Shown here piece by piece: positions 28,202-36,674 of a DNA stretch of 60,954 bases. The position numbers and the translations under genes are program-made. The stretch is from Teichococcus aerophilus (lineage in GTDB: Bacteria; Pseudomonadota; Alphaproteobacteria; Acetobacterales; Acetobacteraceae): contig NZ_JACTVA010000032.1 of NCBI RefSeq assembly GCF_014490485.1, forward strand, positions 1 through 60,954. The letters are read 5' to 3'. Position 1 is the stretch's first letter. Each line of letters begins with the position of its first letter. The notes beneath the pieces were generated by a model, which was given only the letters and a program-made list of their open reading frames with translations, was not told where the DNA came from and ran no database searches.

Positions 28202-28304
28202 GGAGCGTGATCTGTTCACAGAACACGCTCCAGGCCTTCTCTGAGGCCACGCGCCTCGCGCCTTCCGGTGAAATCCTCCTCAGGCGATCACGCCCCTCGC
28301 GGGC
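28202..28304. repeat. REP-like palindrome and dispersed repeat, copy B
   Basis: The first 30 bases (28202-28231) are a nearly perfect palindrome, GGAGCGTGATCTGT against ACAGAACACGCTCC. The rest aligns to copy A at 27241-27327. The outer arms match the palindrome at 12748-12787, so this is a genome-resident element present at least three times in the window. Confidence 0.65.
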
Positions 28305-28314
28305 GGGAAGCCGC

Positions 28315-29271
28315 TCAGACGACGCCGTGGCGGCCCATTTCCAGGAACTTCTCCCGCCGGCGCGCCCGCAGCGTGCCGGCATCCTGCTCCAGCAGCGGCT
28401 CCAGGCTGGACCAGACCTTGTCCGCCACCGCCTTCACCGTCGCGTCGGTATCCCGGTGCGCACCGCCCAGCGGTTCCGCCACCACGCTGTCGATCAGCGC
28501 GAGGCGGGAGAGGTCCTGCGCCGTCAGCTTCAGCGCATCGGCCGCCGTGCTGGCCTGGGCGGCGTCACGCCACAGGATGCTGGCGCAGCCTTCCGGGCTG
28601 ATCACCGAATAGATCGAATGCTCCAGCATCAACACCCGGTCCGCCGCCGCCAGCGCGATGGCGCCGCCCGAGCCGCCCTCACCGATGATGGTGGCGACGA
28701 AGGGCACCGGCGCGTCCAACCCGGCCTCGATGGAGCGGGCAATGGCCTCTGCCTGGCCGCGCGCCTCGGCCTCGATGCCCGGAAAGGCGCCGGATGTATC
28801 GACGAAGGAGAGGATGGGCAGGCCGAAGCGCCCGGCCAGCTCGATCAGCCGGCGCGCCTTGCGGTAGCCTTCCGGCTTGGCCATGCCGAAATTGTGCTTC
28901 ACCCGGCTTTCGGTGTCCGAGCCCTTCTCGGTCCCCAACACCATCACGGAATGGCCGCGGAAGCGCCCCATGCCGCCGATGACGGCGGCGTCGTCGCCAA
29001 AGGCGCGGTCCCCGGCCAGCGGGGTGAATTCCTCGATCAGCGCGTTCACGTAGGTCAGGCACTTGGGCCGGTCCGGGTGGCGGGCCACCTGGGCCTTCTG
29101 CCACGGCGTCAGCTTGGCGTAGGTGCTGGCCAGCAGCTTGTCCGCCTTGGCCTGCAGGTTGCCCACTTCCTCGGCCACGTCGATGCCACCGGCATCGGTG
29201 GTCCGCCGCAACTCCTCGATCTTGCCTTCCAGCTCGGCCAGGGGCTTTTCGAAGTCCAGGAAGTGACGCAT
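28315..29271 (-). CDS. accA: Acetyl-CoA carboxylase carboxyltransferase subunit alpha
   Basis: 318 residues, standard for AccA. Recognisable blocks: the N-terminal RHFLDFEKPLAELEGKIEEL, then RHPDRPKCLTYVNALIEEF, then LPILSFVDTSGAFPGIEAEA and GEGGSGGAIALAAADRVLML, which shape the carboxybiotin and acetyl-CoA sites. With AccD it transfers the carboxyl group to make malonyl-CoA for fatty-acid synthesis. accD is not in the window. It follows xerD on the same strand. Confidence 0.97.
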   Translation of the reverse strand: MRHFLDFEKPLAELEGKIEELRRTTDAGGIDVAEEVGNLQAKADKLLASTYAKLTPWQKAQVARHPDRPKCLTYVNALIEEFTPLAGDRAFGDDAAVIGGMGRFRGHSVMVLGTEKGSDTESRVKHNFGMAKPEGYRKARRLIELAGRFGLPILSFVDTSGAFPGIEAEARGQAEAIARSIEAGLDAPVPFVATIIGEGGSGGAIALAAADRVLMLEHSIYSVISPEGCASILWRDAAQASTAADALKLTAQDLSRLALIDSVVAEPLGGAHRDTDATVKAVADKVWSSLEPLLEQDAGTLRARRREKFLEMGRHGVV

Positions 29272-29353
29272 CTCGATTCCGTCTTGTGCGATGCCGCGAT
29301 AGCCGGGCGGGAGGCGCCTGCCCTACCGCACCCGGCGGATGAATGCCAGCCCG

Positions 29354-30259
29354 TCAGGCCAGAGGTGCCGCTTCCGCCGGCCGGGCCAGCGGGTGGTGCT
29401 CCTCCACCAGCGCCTTCAGCCGCTCCTCCAGCACCCGGGTGTAGATCTGCACGGTGGCGATGTCGGAATGGCCCAGCAGCATCTGCAGGCTGCGCAAATC
29501 GGCGCCACCTTCCAGCAGGTGGGTGGCAAAGGAATGCCGCAGCACATGCGGGCTGACCCGCGCCGGCTCCAGCCCCGCCGCCAGCGCCGCCTGCGTCACC
29601 AGCAGGGACAGCCCCTGCCGCGTCAGGTGCCCGGTGGCCGCATGGGAGGGGAACAGCCACTTGGAGGGCTTCTTCGGGTCCTGCAGCCCCAGCGCGGCGG
29701 CGCGGGCGCGGGCCGAGATCGGCACCAGGCGCTCCTTGCCCCCCTTGCCCTTCACCATCACCAGCGGCGCCTCGGCCGAGAGGGCGGTGACGGGCAGGCC
29801 GACCAGCTCGCTGGCCCGCAGGCCGGAGCAGTACAGCAGCTCCAGCGCCGCCAGGGCCACCGGGCCGCGCTTGCCCGGCAGGGTGGCGGCGGCATCCAGC
29901 AGCGTCACCACCTCCTCCCGCCGCAGCGCCTTGGGCAGCGGCGCGGGCAGGCGGGGGCTGTCCAGCAGCTCGGTCGGGTCGTCGGCGCGCACGCCCTCGC
30001 GCACCAGGAAGCGGTGGAACTGCCGCAGCGCGGATAGCCGGCGGGCGGCGGTGCGGGGGGAGAGCCCCTGGTCGGTCAGCCCGGCGATGTAGCGGCGCAG
30101 CAGCTCCGGCCCCGCGGCGCTCAATGCCACGCCACCGCCCCGCCGCTTCGCGAAGCCGGCGAAGTCGTTCAGGTCGGCTTCATAGGCGGCCAGGGTGTTG
30201 CGGGCGGCGCCACGCTCGGCCGCCAGCATTTCCAGGAAGGCTTCCAGATGGCGGTCCAA
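29354..30259 (-). CDS. xerD: Tyrosine recombinase XerD-like
   Basis: 301 residues: an N-terminal SAM-like core-binding domain (1-95) and a catalytic domain with the full set Arg148 (SGLRASEL), Lys172, His238 and Arg241 (HVLRHSFATHL), His264 (LGHSDIATV) and Tyr273 (IYTRV). With XerC it resolves chromosome dimers at dif. XerD rather than XerC is chosen from the accA neighbourhood typical of this class. No dif-like site was noticed in the window. Confidence 0.9.
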   Translation of the reverse strand: MDRHLEAFLEMLAAERGAARNTLAAYEADLNDFAGFAKRRGGGVALSAAGPELLRRYIAGLTDQGLSPRTAARRLSALRQFHRFLVREGVRADDPTELLDSPRLPAPLPKALRREEVVTLLDAAATLPGKRGPVALAALELLYCSGLRASELVGLPVTALSAEAPLVMVKGKGGKERLVPISARARAAALGLQDPKKPSKWLFPSHAATGHLTRQGLSLLVTQAALAAGLEPARVSPHVLRHSFATHLLEGGADLRSLQMLLGHSDIATVQIYTRVLEERLKALVEEHHPLARPAEAAPLA

Positions 30260-30274
30260 CGGAAGCGCCCCGCC

Positions 30275-30421
30275 TCAGCGCGTGGTGAAGCGCTCGTTGG
30301 GCAGGGTGCGCTCCACCGGCTGCTGCGTGGCCGGCGGCGGGAAGGCGCCGATGACGAGCAGGCCGCCCACGAGCGCGAGCAGCAGGACCAGGACGAGGAG
30401 AAGCAGGGGGCGTCGGAACAT
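30275..30421 (-). CDS. Small single-pass membrane protein
   Basis: 48 residues from the ATG at 30421: MFRRPLLLLVLVLLLALVGG begins one long hydrophobic helix, followed by a Pro-rich outside segment (GAFPPPATQQPVER). The open frame extends upstream, but the residues there look random. It lies 15 bases upstream of xerD on the same strand and probably shares its transcript. Function unknown. Confidence 0.6.
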   Translation of the reverse strand: MFRRPLLLLVLVLLLALVGGLLVIGAFPPPATQQPVERTLPNERFTTR

Positions 30422-30640
30422 GGCGGCCGGATGATCCTCGCGCGCGGGCGGCGGCGCCACGCGGATGGGGTTGGCTGCGCACCGCGCAGCGGGACGTTCA
30501 TTGCGCACCGCGCGGAAGGATGCTGCGCGGGACGCCTAAGGTGGCCTGCCCATCGCGCCGGAATCGGGGGCGGGATGCGCAGTCGGGCTGTAGCTTCCAG
30601 CGCTACGCGCCGGGACCGCGCTGTGCTACCGTCCGCCCTT

Positions 30641-32401
30641 GTGTCACGCAACCTCGGCTTTGCCATCGTTCCGCCTGCCGTTTCTCCGGCGCCCGCGCCC
30701 ACCGCCCCGATGGCGGCGGCGCCCATGACCATGCCCGCTTCCCCGGGTGAGGGCTTTACCGCCGGGCGGGCCTTCACGGTGGTGCTGGTGGGCATGCCGG
30801 GGGCTGGCAAGACCTCGGTCGGCCGCCGGCTGGCCCAGCGCCTCGGCCTGCCGTTCAAGGATGCGGACAGCGAGATCGAGGCCGCGGCCGGGCAGCCCAT
30901 CACCGAGATCTTCGCCCGCTATGGGGAGGCGCATTTCCGCGAGGGCGAGCGCCGCGTCATCGGCCGCATCCTGGAAGGGCCGCCCGTGGTGCTGGCCACC
31001 GGCGGTGGCGCCTTCAACGACCCCGAGACCCGCGCGGCGGTGAAGGCCAACGGAGCCGCCGCCATCTGGCTGCGCGCCAGCATGCAGACCCTGCTGCGCC
31101 GCGTCTCCGGCCGTGCCACCCGGCCGATGTTCCTGAATGCCGACCCGGTCGAGGTGCTGACCCGCCTGATGACCGCCCGCCACCCGATCTATGCCGAGGC
31201 CGATATCGTGATCGACTGCCTGGACGACGAAGGCCCCGAGACCACCACGGACAAGGTGGCCGCCGCCGTCGGCAGCTGGGGCCCGCCGGCCCGCCTGCCG
31301 GTGCAGCTGGGCGATCGTGGCTACGACATCCTGGTCGGCGCCGGGCTGGTCTCCCGCGCCGGGGCGTTGATCGCGCCCGTGCTGGCGGCGAAGCGCGTGG
31401 CCATCGTCACCGATGCCAGTGTCGGCCCGCTGCATCTCGGCACGCTGCGCGCCGGGCTGGAATCGGCGGGTATCGAGATCCGCGCCACCGTGACCGTGCC
31501 GGCCGGCGAGGCCAGCAAGAGCGTCGCCAGCCTTGCCACGGTGCTGGAGGCGCTGATGGAAGCGGGCGTCGACCGGCAGACCACGGTGGTGGCGCTGGGC
31601 GGCGGCGTGGTGGGCGACTTGGCGGGCTTCGCGGCCGCCACTGCCCTGCGCGGCCTGCCCTTCATCCAGATCCCCACCACGCTGCTGGCGCAGGTGGACA
31701 GTTCGGTCGGCGGCAAGACCGGCATCAACCTGAAGGCAGGCAAGAACCTGGCCGGTGCCTTCCACCAGCCGCGCATGGTGCTGGCCGATACCGGCGTGCT
31801 CTCCACCCTGCCGGTACGGGAGCTCCGCGCCGGCTATGCCGAGGTGGCCAAGCACGGCCTGCTGCACGGTGCGATGTGGGAATGGTGCGAGGGCTTCGGG
31901 GCCCGCGCCGTGGCCGGCGACGCCGCCGCCCTGCGCCACGCGGTGCTGGAGAGCTGCCGCCTGAAGGCCGGCGTCGTCGCCGCCGATGAGCGGGAGGAAA
32001 GCGCCGAGGGCGGCCGCGCCCTGCTGAACCTGGGCCACACCTTCGGCCACGCGATCGAGGCCGAGTGTGGCTATGACGGCACGCTGCTGCATGGAGAAGG
32101 TGTCGCCATCGGCCTCGGCCTCGCCGCCCGCCTCTCCGCCCGCCTGGGCTATTGCGACGCGGCGTTGGCGGCGCGGGTGGAGGCGCACATGGCCTCTGTC
32201 GGCCTGCCTGCACGCATCCGGGACCTGCCGCGCGGCTTCACGGTGGAAGCACTGATGGGACGGATGCGGAAGGATAAGAAGGCACGGGACGGCGGTCTGC
32301 GCTTCGTGCTGCTGCGCGCGCCCGGCGATGTCTTCACCGCCGGCGACGTACCGGCCGCGACAGTCGAGGCGCTGCTGCGGGAAGAGGGCTGCACCGGCTG
32401 A
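30641..32401 (+). CDS. aroKB: Fused shikimate kinase-3-dehydroquinate synthase
   Basis: About 586 residues. Shikimate kinase occupies about 45-205 (Walker A GMPGAGKTS, DADSEIEAAAG, the Arg-containing FREGERRV and TGGGAFND). The dehydroquinate synthase follows from about 215 (LGGGVVGDLAGFAAATALRG, IPTTLLAQVDSSVGGKTGIN, LNLGHTFGHAIE with the zinc His). So one chain catalyses steps 2 and 5 of the shikimate pathway. The start is uncertain: GTG at 30641 has no Shine-Dalgarno and might be leaderless; ATG at 30710 or 30725 are alternatives. Confidence 0.93.
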   Translation: MSRNLGFAIVPPAVSPAPAPTAPMAAAPMTMPASPGEGFTAGRAFTVVLVGMPGAGKTSVGRRLAQRLGLPFKDADSEIEAAAGQPITEIFARYGEAHFREGERRVIGRILEGPPVVLATGGGAFNDPETRAAVKANGAAAIWLRASMQTLLRRVSGRATRPMFLNADPVEVLTRLMTARHPIYAEADIVIDCLDDEGPETTTDKVAAAVGSWGPPARLPVQLGDRGYDILVGAGLVSRAGALIAPVLAAKRVAIVTDASVGPLHLGTLRAGLESAGIEIRATVTVPAGEASKSVASLATVLEALMEAGVDRQTTVVALGGGVVGDLAGFAAATALRGLPFIQIPTTLLAQVDSSVGGKTGINLKAGKNLAGAFHQPRMVLADTGVLSTLPVRELRAGYAEVAKHGLLHGAMWEWCEGFGARAVAGDAAALRHAVLESCRLKAGVVAADEREESAEGGRALLNLGHTFGHAIEAECGYDGTLLHGEGVAIGLGLAARLSARLGYCDAALAARVEAHMASVGLPARIRDLPRGFTVEALMGRMRKDKKARDGGLRFVLLRAPGDVFTAGDVPAATVEALLREEGCTG

Positions 32402-32475
32402 TGGCGGCGCCGGGGGGGGCTACCCTCCCCTGCGGGCACTGAGGGCCGATCGGCAGGGCGTGTGAAGCAGGAAGA

Positions 32476-32825
32476 CCGGGGAAGGAATTCCCCGGACCCC
32501 ATCTTTTTCCTGCACGTTTTTGCGGCGTGGCTGGAAACGTCAGGCTTTTTTAACCCGGGGCGGGGTCGCGTTGAGGGTTAAAAGGCTGTTTCAGAAGTCT
32601 GCTGGCTGAAAGCGCGGTCGGGCTGTTTCGCGCCGGCGCGGAGACTTCTGGCATGGAAAGGGACCGCCAGGGCCGACCCGGCAGGGTCTTGAAACAGTCT
32701 CTTATGGGTTTTGGCGACGGACGGCTGGGCCCGCGATGTGCCGCGTGGCTCTACCTTCCGGCCTTGCAGCACGACGCCAGCTGACAGAAAAAAGATGGGG
32801 TTTCAGGGGAATTCCTTCCCCTGAC
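32476..32825. terminator. Paired convergent terminator cassette 2 (aroKB/TPR gene)
   Basis: The 461-base gap has no gene. Left hairpin CCGGGG (32476-32481) with CCCCGG (32490-32495) and a T-run at about 32503. Right hairpin TCAGGGGAA (32803-32811) with TTCCCCTGA (32816-32824), with the A-rich tract AGAAAAAAGA on its left serving the minus-strand gene. Between them, GGCTGTTTCAGAAGTCT (near 32586) faces a CTTGAAACAGTCT (near 32688), another imperfect inverted repeat of about 110 bases span. Confidence 0.75.
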
Positions 32826-32862
32826 CTTCCTCCTTCCCTTCCCGCCTGAGCCCGGTATCGAC

Positions 32863-34554
32863 CTATTCCCGGCTGAAGAACGCCGAGAGGAAGCGGCGCA
32901 GGCCGGAACGCTGGTCTACTGGCTCCACCTCCACCGGCCGGGGCTCGGCCGGCGGGCCCATGCGGCGATGGATGGCCTGCACGCGGGCATCGTGCGGCAG
33001 AGCGGCGGCGGCATCGGCGGCCACGTGGCGCGCTTCGTCCAGCCGGCCGGTGCGCTCCAGCGACCGGGCGAGGCCGATATGGGCGGCGCCGTTGCCTGGC
33101 GCGTGCTCCACCGCGATGCGGAAGTGCTCCTCCGCTTCGGCGGGCTGGCCCAGTACCAGCAGCAATTGGCCCAGCCAGGTGCGGTTGCCGGCATCGTGGG
33201 GCGCCAGCGGCAGCGTCTGCTTCACCAGTTCCACCGCATCGGCCTGCCGGCCATAGGCGCCGAGCACGTGGCTCTTGCCGATCAGCGCGCCGACATGATC
33301 CGGCATCTGGCTGAGCACGATGTTGAACTGGGTCTCGGCATCCTCCAGCCGGGCGAAGTTCAGCAGCATGAAGCCCAGGTGGATATGCAGGGCGGCATCG
33401 CCGGGCGCCTCGCGGATGCCCTGCTCGGCAATCGCCAGCGCCTCGTCCCGCTTGCCCTTGCCACCCAGCACCAGGCTGAGGCCCTGGTAGACGTGCTGAA
33501 TGTCCTTCCGCAGCGCCAGGGAGGCGCGGAAGGGCTCCTCCGCCATGTCGCCCTCGCCCATCCCGATCAGGATGTGGCCGATCTGTGCCAGCACCACCGC
33601 GTCGTTGCCGTGCACCTCGGTCAGGTGGAGCACCATGCGGTGCGCCTCGCCCTTACGGCCCTTGCTGACCATGCGGCTGATGGTGCCGCTGAGGATGTGC
33701 ATCACCTCGTGCTCACGGGTGCTGCGGTGCAGGCCGATCTGCTCGGCGCGGTCCCATAGCCGGGCGGCCAGGTGGTAGCGGCCGCGGATGAAGGCGTTGA
33801 CGCCGACGCGGAAGAACCATTGCGGGCTGTGGTGGCGCCGGTCCCGCATGGAATGGGACAGCGCGGCCATGTCGGCCGCCAGCACCATCCCCATCACCTT
33901 CTGCAGGAACTCGGTCTCCGCCAGCAGCCAGATCGAGGCATGGCCGACGAAGGGCGTGCGCAGCCAGTGGATGCCGAGTTCCGGCGCCGCCAGCAGCGTG
34001 GCGTTGACGCGGTCGTCCTCCATGTAGGGGTCGGCCAGCATGACGGCGAATTCCGGCGCCTCGTCCGCCGAGGGGCGCATGTTGGCGTGCAGGCCACGTT
34101 CGAAGAATTTGTGGAAGCGCTTGTCGGTCGGCACATCCACCGGATCGATCGAGGCCTGGGGGCAGACCGAGAGGACGCGGGTGATACCCAGCAGCCGGGC
34201 GTATTTCAGCGCGGCGTAGCCACCCATGCTGTAGCCATAGGCCAGCGCCTGCGTGCCCCCCAGTGCCGCGCGCACCGCGGGCGCGGCACGCTGGACGGCG
34301 GCGGCGGGGAACCAGTTCTCCCGCTTCGCGACGAAGCCGATGACGGGCAGGCCGAGGCGTGCGGCCGGCTCCTGACCCCACACGGCATGGCCGTCGGGGC
34401 GGAAGGTCAGTTCAGCGAAAGTGACGAGGGTGAAGGGCGGCAGCGCCATGGCCACCCCCGCCGGCGCGGGCCGGTGGATGACCAAGATCTCCGCATCCTC
34501 GTACAGGATGCGTGGGGCCGGCGGTTCCTCCGGCAACGCGGGCTCAGGCGCCAC
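32863..34554 (-). CDS. Alpha/beta-hydrolase-like domain fused to TPR repeats
   Basis: 563 residues. The first 230 look like an alpha/beta-hydrolase: nucleophile elbow GYSMGGYAALKYA, acidic residue candidates around ADPYMEDD, and a His in FVGHASIWLL. From about 250 to 535 there are tandem TPR helices (for example ALAIAEQGIREAPGDAALHI and AEEHFRIAVEHAPGNGAAHI). No signal peptide. It overlaps the 3' end of bolA by 11 bases, so the two are coupled. A hydrolase docked by its own TPR scaffold is a reasonable reading; substrate unknown. Confidence 0.8.
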   Translation of the reverse strand: MAPEPALPEEPPAPRILYEDAEILVIHRPAPAGVAMALPPFTLVTFAELTFRPDGHAVWGQEPAARLGLPVIGFVAKRENWFPAAAVQRAAPAVRAALGGTQALAYGYSMGGYAALKYARLLGITRVLSVCPQASIDPVDVPTDKRFHKFFERGLHANMRPSADEAPEFAVMLADPYMEDDRVNATLLAAPELGIHWLRTPFVGHASIWLLAETEFLQKVMGMVLAADMAALSHSMRDRRHHSPQWFFRVGVNAFIRGRYHLAARLWDRAEQIGLHRSTREHEVMHILSGTISRMVSKGRKGEAHRMVLHLTEVHGNDAVVLAQIGHILIGMGEGDMAEEPFRASLALRKDIQHVYQGLSLVLGGKGKRDEALAIAEQGIREAPGDAALHIHLGFMLLNFARLEDAETQFNIVLSQMPDHVGALIGKSHVLGAYGRQADAVELVKQTLPLAPHDAGNRTWLGQLLLVLGQPAEAEEHFRIAVEHAPGNGAAHIGLARSLERTGRLDEARHVAADAAAALPHDARVQAIHRRMGPPAEPRPVEVEPVDQRSGLRRFLSAFFSRE

Positions 34555-34837
34555 GGGCAGGTTTCCCGGCCTCGGCCGGCGTCAGCAGGCGCAGGGAAAG
34601 GGCATGCAGCCCAGCGCCGAACTCGGGCTCCAGCGCCGCGTGCACGGCGCGGGAGCGGGCGACGCGGGACAGGCCCTCGAAGGCAGGCGTCACGATGCGG
34701 ACCGTATAGTGCGTCTGGCCACCAGGCCGGGCGCCGGCATGGCCGGCATGCTGATGGCTGTCATCCTGAACATCAATCTCGGCAGGTGAGAAGGTTTGGG
34801 TAAGAACAGTAAGGATACGGTCGGCGCGGATCGTCAT
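34544..34837 (-). CDS. bolA: BolA family protein
   Basis: 97 residues from the ATG at 34837. The class II KH-like BolA fold is apparent: IRADRILTVLTQTFSPAEIDV, the His-rich loop DDSHQHAGHAG, then THYTVRIVTPAFEGLSRVAR and HALSLRLLTP. BolA proteins pair with monothiol glutaredoxins in iron-sulfur trafficking. It is divergent from the J-protein gene and leads the hydrolase-TPR gene. Confidence 0.92.
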   Translation of the reverse strand: MTIRADRILTVLTQTFSPAEIDVQDDSHQHAGHAGARPGGQTHYTVRIVTPAFEGLSRVARSRAVHAALEPEFGAGLHALSLRLLTPAEAGKPARGA

Positions 34838-34932
34838 GGGCGCTCTTTTCCACGGCACCGGGGGGTTGCCAAGCGAAAGCTGCGGCATCTGCCGCCTTGC
34901 GGGGACATGCATCCGCGATCATAAGACGTCAA

Positions 34933-35553
34933 ATGGCCCGACGCGGCGAACGTCTCAGATCCGACAAATCCCCACCCACCGGGCCGCGCTGCGACGCCCC
35001 CGGTTGCGAGGCTGTGGGTGAATTCCGTGCACCGCGGGACCGTTCCCGCCTGCGCGACTACTATCATTTTTGCCTGGAGCATGTCCGCGCCTACAATCAG
35101 GCATGGGACTACTACAAGGGCATGTCGTCCGACGAGATTGAGACCAATCTCCGCAGCGACTCCGGCTGGCAGCGGCCGACCTGGCCGCTGGGCCGCCTCG
35201 GCGGTGCCAACAAGCTGAACCCGGAGATCTTCCGGGACCCGCTCGGCCTGTTCGGCCAAGCCCCGCCGACCCCGCGCAAAAGCGCCAAGGAAGCGCCGCC
35301 GGAGCTGCGCGCGGCGCTGGACATGCTCGGCCTCGGCTGGCCGTTGGAAGACACCGCGCTGCGGGCCCGGTACAAGGAGCTGGCGAAGCGCTATCATCCC
35401 GACGCGAACGGGGGAGACCGCTCCTCCGAAGAGAAGCTGAAGGACATTAATCGTGCCTACAGCCTGCTGAAGAAACGGCTGGCTACCCCGCGCGCGGATG
35501 ACTCCGCCGCCGACCCGACGGCCGCCGCGGCGGCTTCCAGTAGGGCAGCCTGA
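34933..35553 (+). CDS. J-domain protein of the cobS neighbourhood
   Basis: 206 residues from the ATG at 34933. The N-terminal half has a cysteine pair ([13 protein letters not shown]) and the sequence [20 protein letters not shown]; the C-terminal J domain carries His155-Pro156-Asp157 in [11 protein letters not shown] and [15 protein letters not shown] domains stimulate DnaK. Proteins of this arrangement usually precede cobS in alphaproteobacteria, and a chaperone role for the cobaltochelatase AAA+ subunits is a fair inference. Confidence 0.9.
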   Translation: MARRGERLRSDKSPPTGPRCDAPGCEAVGEFRAPRDRSRLRDYYHFCLEHVRAYNQAWDYYKGMSSDEIETNLRSDSGWQRPTWPLGRLGGANKLNPEIFRDPLGLFGQAPPTPRKSAKEAPPELRAALDMLGLGWPLEDTALRARYKELAKRYHPDANGGDRSSEEKLKDINRAYSLLKKRLATPRADDSAADPTAAAAASSRAA

Positions 35554-35596
35554 CCGCCGCCCCACACGCGACACGAAGATCCGAGAGCAAAGCCCG

Positions 35597-36604
35597 ATGA
35601 GCAAGGTCGCCACCCTTTCCGAACCCCGCAGCACCGCCGCGATCAACATGCCGGACATCACGGTGAAGGTGCGCGAGGTCTTCGGTATCGACAGCGACCT
35701 GGAGGTCCCCGCCTTCTCGGTGACCACGGAGCATGTGCCTGAGAAGGACCCGACCTACCAGTTCGACCGCGAGACCACGCTGGCGATCCTGGCCGGCTTC
35801 GCCTTCAACCGGCGCGTCATGGTCCAGGGCTACCACGGCACCGGCAAGTCCACGCATATCGAGCAGGTAGCCTCGCGCCTCAACTGGCCCTGCATCCGCG
35901 TCAACCTGGACAGCCACATCAGCCGTATCGACCTGATCGGCAAGGACGCCATCGTCCTGAAGGACGGCAAGCAGGTCACGGAGTTCCGCGAAGGCATCCT
36001 GCCCTGGGCGCTGCAGCACCCCTGCGCCATGGTGTTCGACGAGTATGACGCCGGCCGCCCGGACGTGATGTTCGTCATCCAGCGCGTGCTGGAGGTCGAG
36101 GGCAAGCTGACGCTGCTGGACCAGAACAAGGTGATCCGCCCGCACCCGGCCTTCCGCCTGTTCGCCACGGCGAACACCGTGGGCCTGGGCGACACCACCG
36201 GCCTCTATCACGGCACGCAGCAGATCAACCAGGGCCAGATGGACCGCTGGAACATCGTGGCGACGCTGAACTACCTGCCGCACGCGCAGGAGAGCAGCAT
36301 CGTCGCCGCCAAGCTGGGCATCAAGGCCGACGACGTGGCCGGCAAGAAGCGTATCGAGGCGATGGTGGCCCTGGCCGACCTGACCCGCGCGGGCTTTATC
36401 GCCGGTGACATCTCCACCGTCATGTCGCCCCGCACCGTCATCACCTGGGCGGAGAACACCCGCATCTTCGGCGATGTCGGCTTCGCCTTCCGCCTGACCT
36501 TCCTGAACAAGTGCGACGAGGCCGAGCGTTCCACGGTGGCCGAGTACTACCAGCGCTGCTTCAACGAGGAGATCCCGACCGGCCTGCTCGTCAAGAAGGG
36601 CTGA
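35597..36604 (+). CDS. cobS: Cobaltochelatase AAA+ subunit CobS
   Basis: 335 residues from the ATG at 35597. AAA+ motifs: Walker [11 protein letters not shown] (about 78-87), Walker [14 protein letters not shown], and sensor-type [15 protein letters not shown]. CobS and CobT form the ATP-driven complex that helps CobN insert cobalt into hydrogenobyrinic acid diamide in aerobic cobalamin synthesis. cobN is not in the window. cobT follows after 70 bases on the same strand. Confidence 0.96.
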   Translation: MSKVATLSEPRSTAAINMPDITVKVREVFGIDSDLEVPAFSVTTEHVPEKDPTYQFDRETTLAILAGFAFNRRVMVQGYHGTGKSTHIEQVASRLNWPCIRVNLDSHISRIDLIGKDAIVLKDGKQVTEFREGILPWALQHPCAMVFDEYDAGRPDVMFVIQRVLEVEGKLTLLDQNKVIRPHPAFRLFATANTVGLGDTTGLYHGTQQINQGQMDRWNIVATLNYLPHAQESSIVAAKLGIKADDVAGKKRIEAMVALADLTRAGFIAGDISTVMSPRTVITWAENTRIFGDVGFAFRLTFLNKCDEAERSTVAEYYQRCFNEEIPTGLLVKKG

Positions 36605-36674
36605 CCGGTATGCCGGGAGGGGGAGACGCCCCCTCCCGGCCAAGGTTTCGTTGCGGCGGCGGGAGTAGAGAGTG

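Noticed and set aside
30248-30640. N-terminal extension of AroKB by 131 codons
   Set aside because: Overlaps the xerD start and the small membrane gene and has no domain-like sequence; a start at or after 30641 fits the kinase domain.
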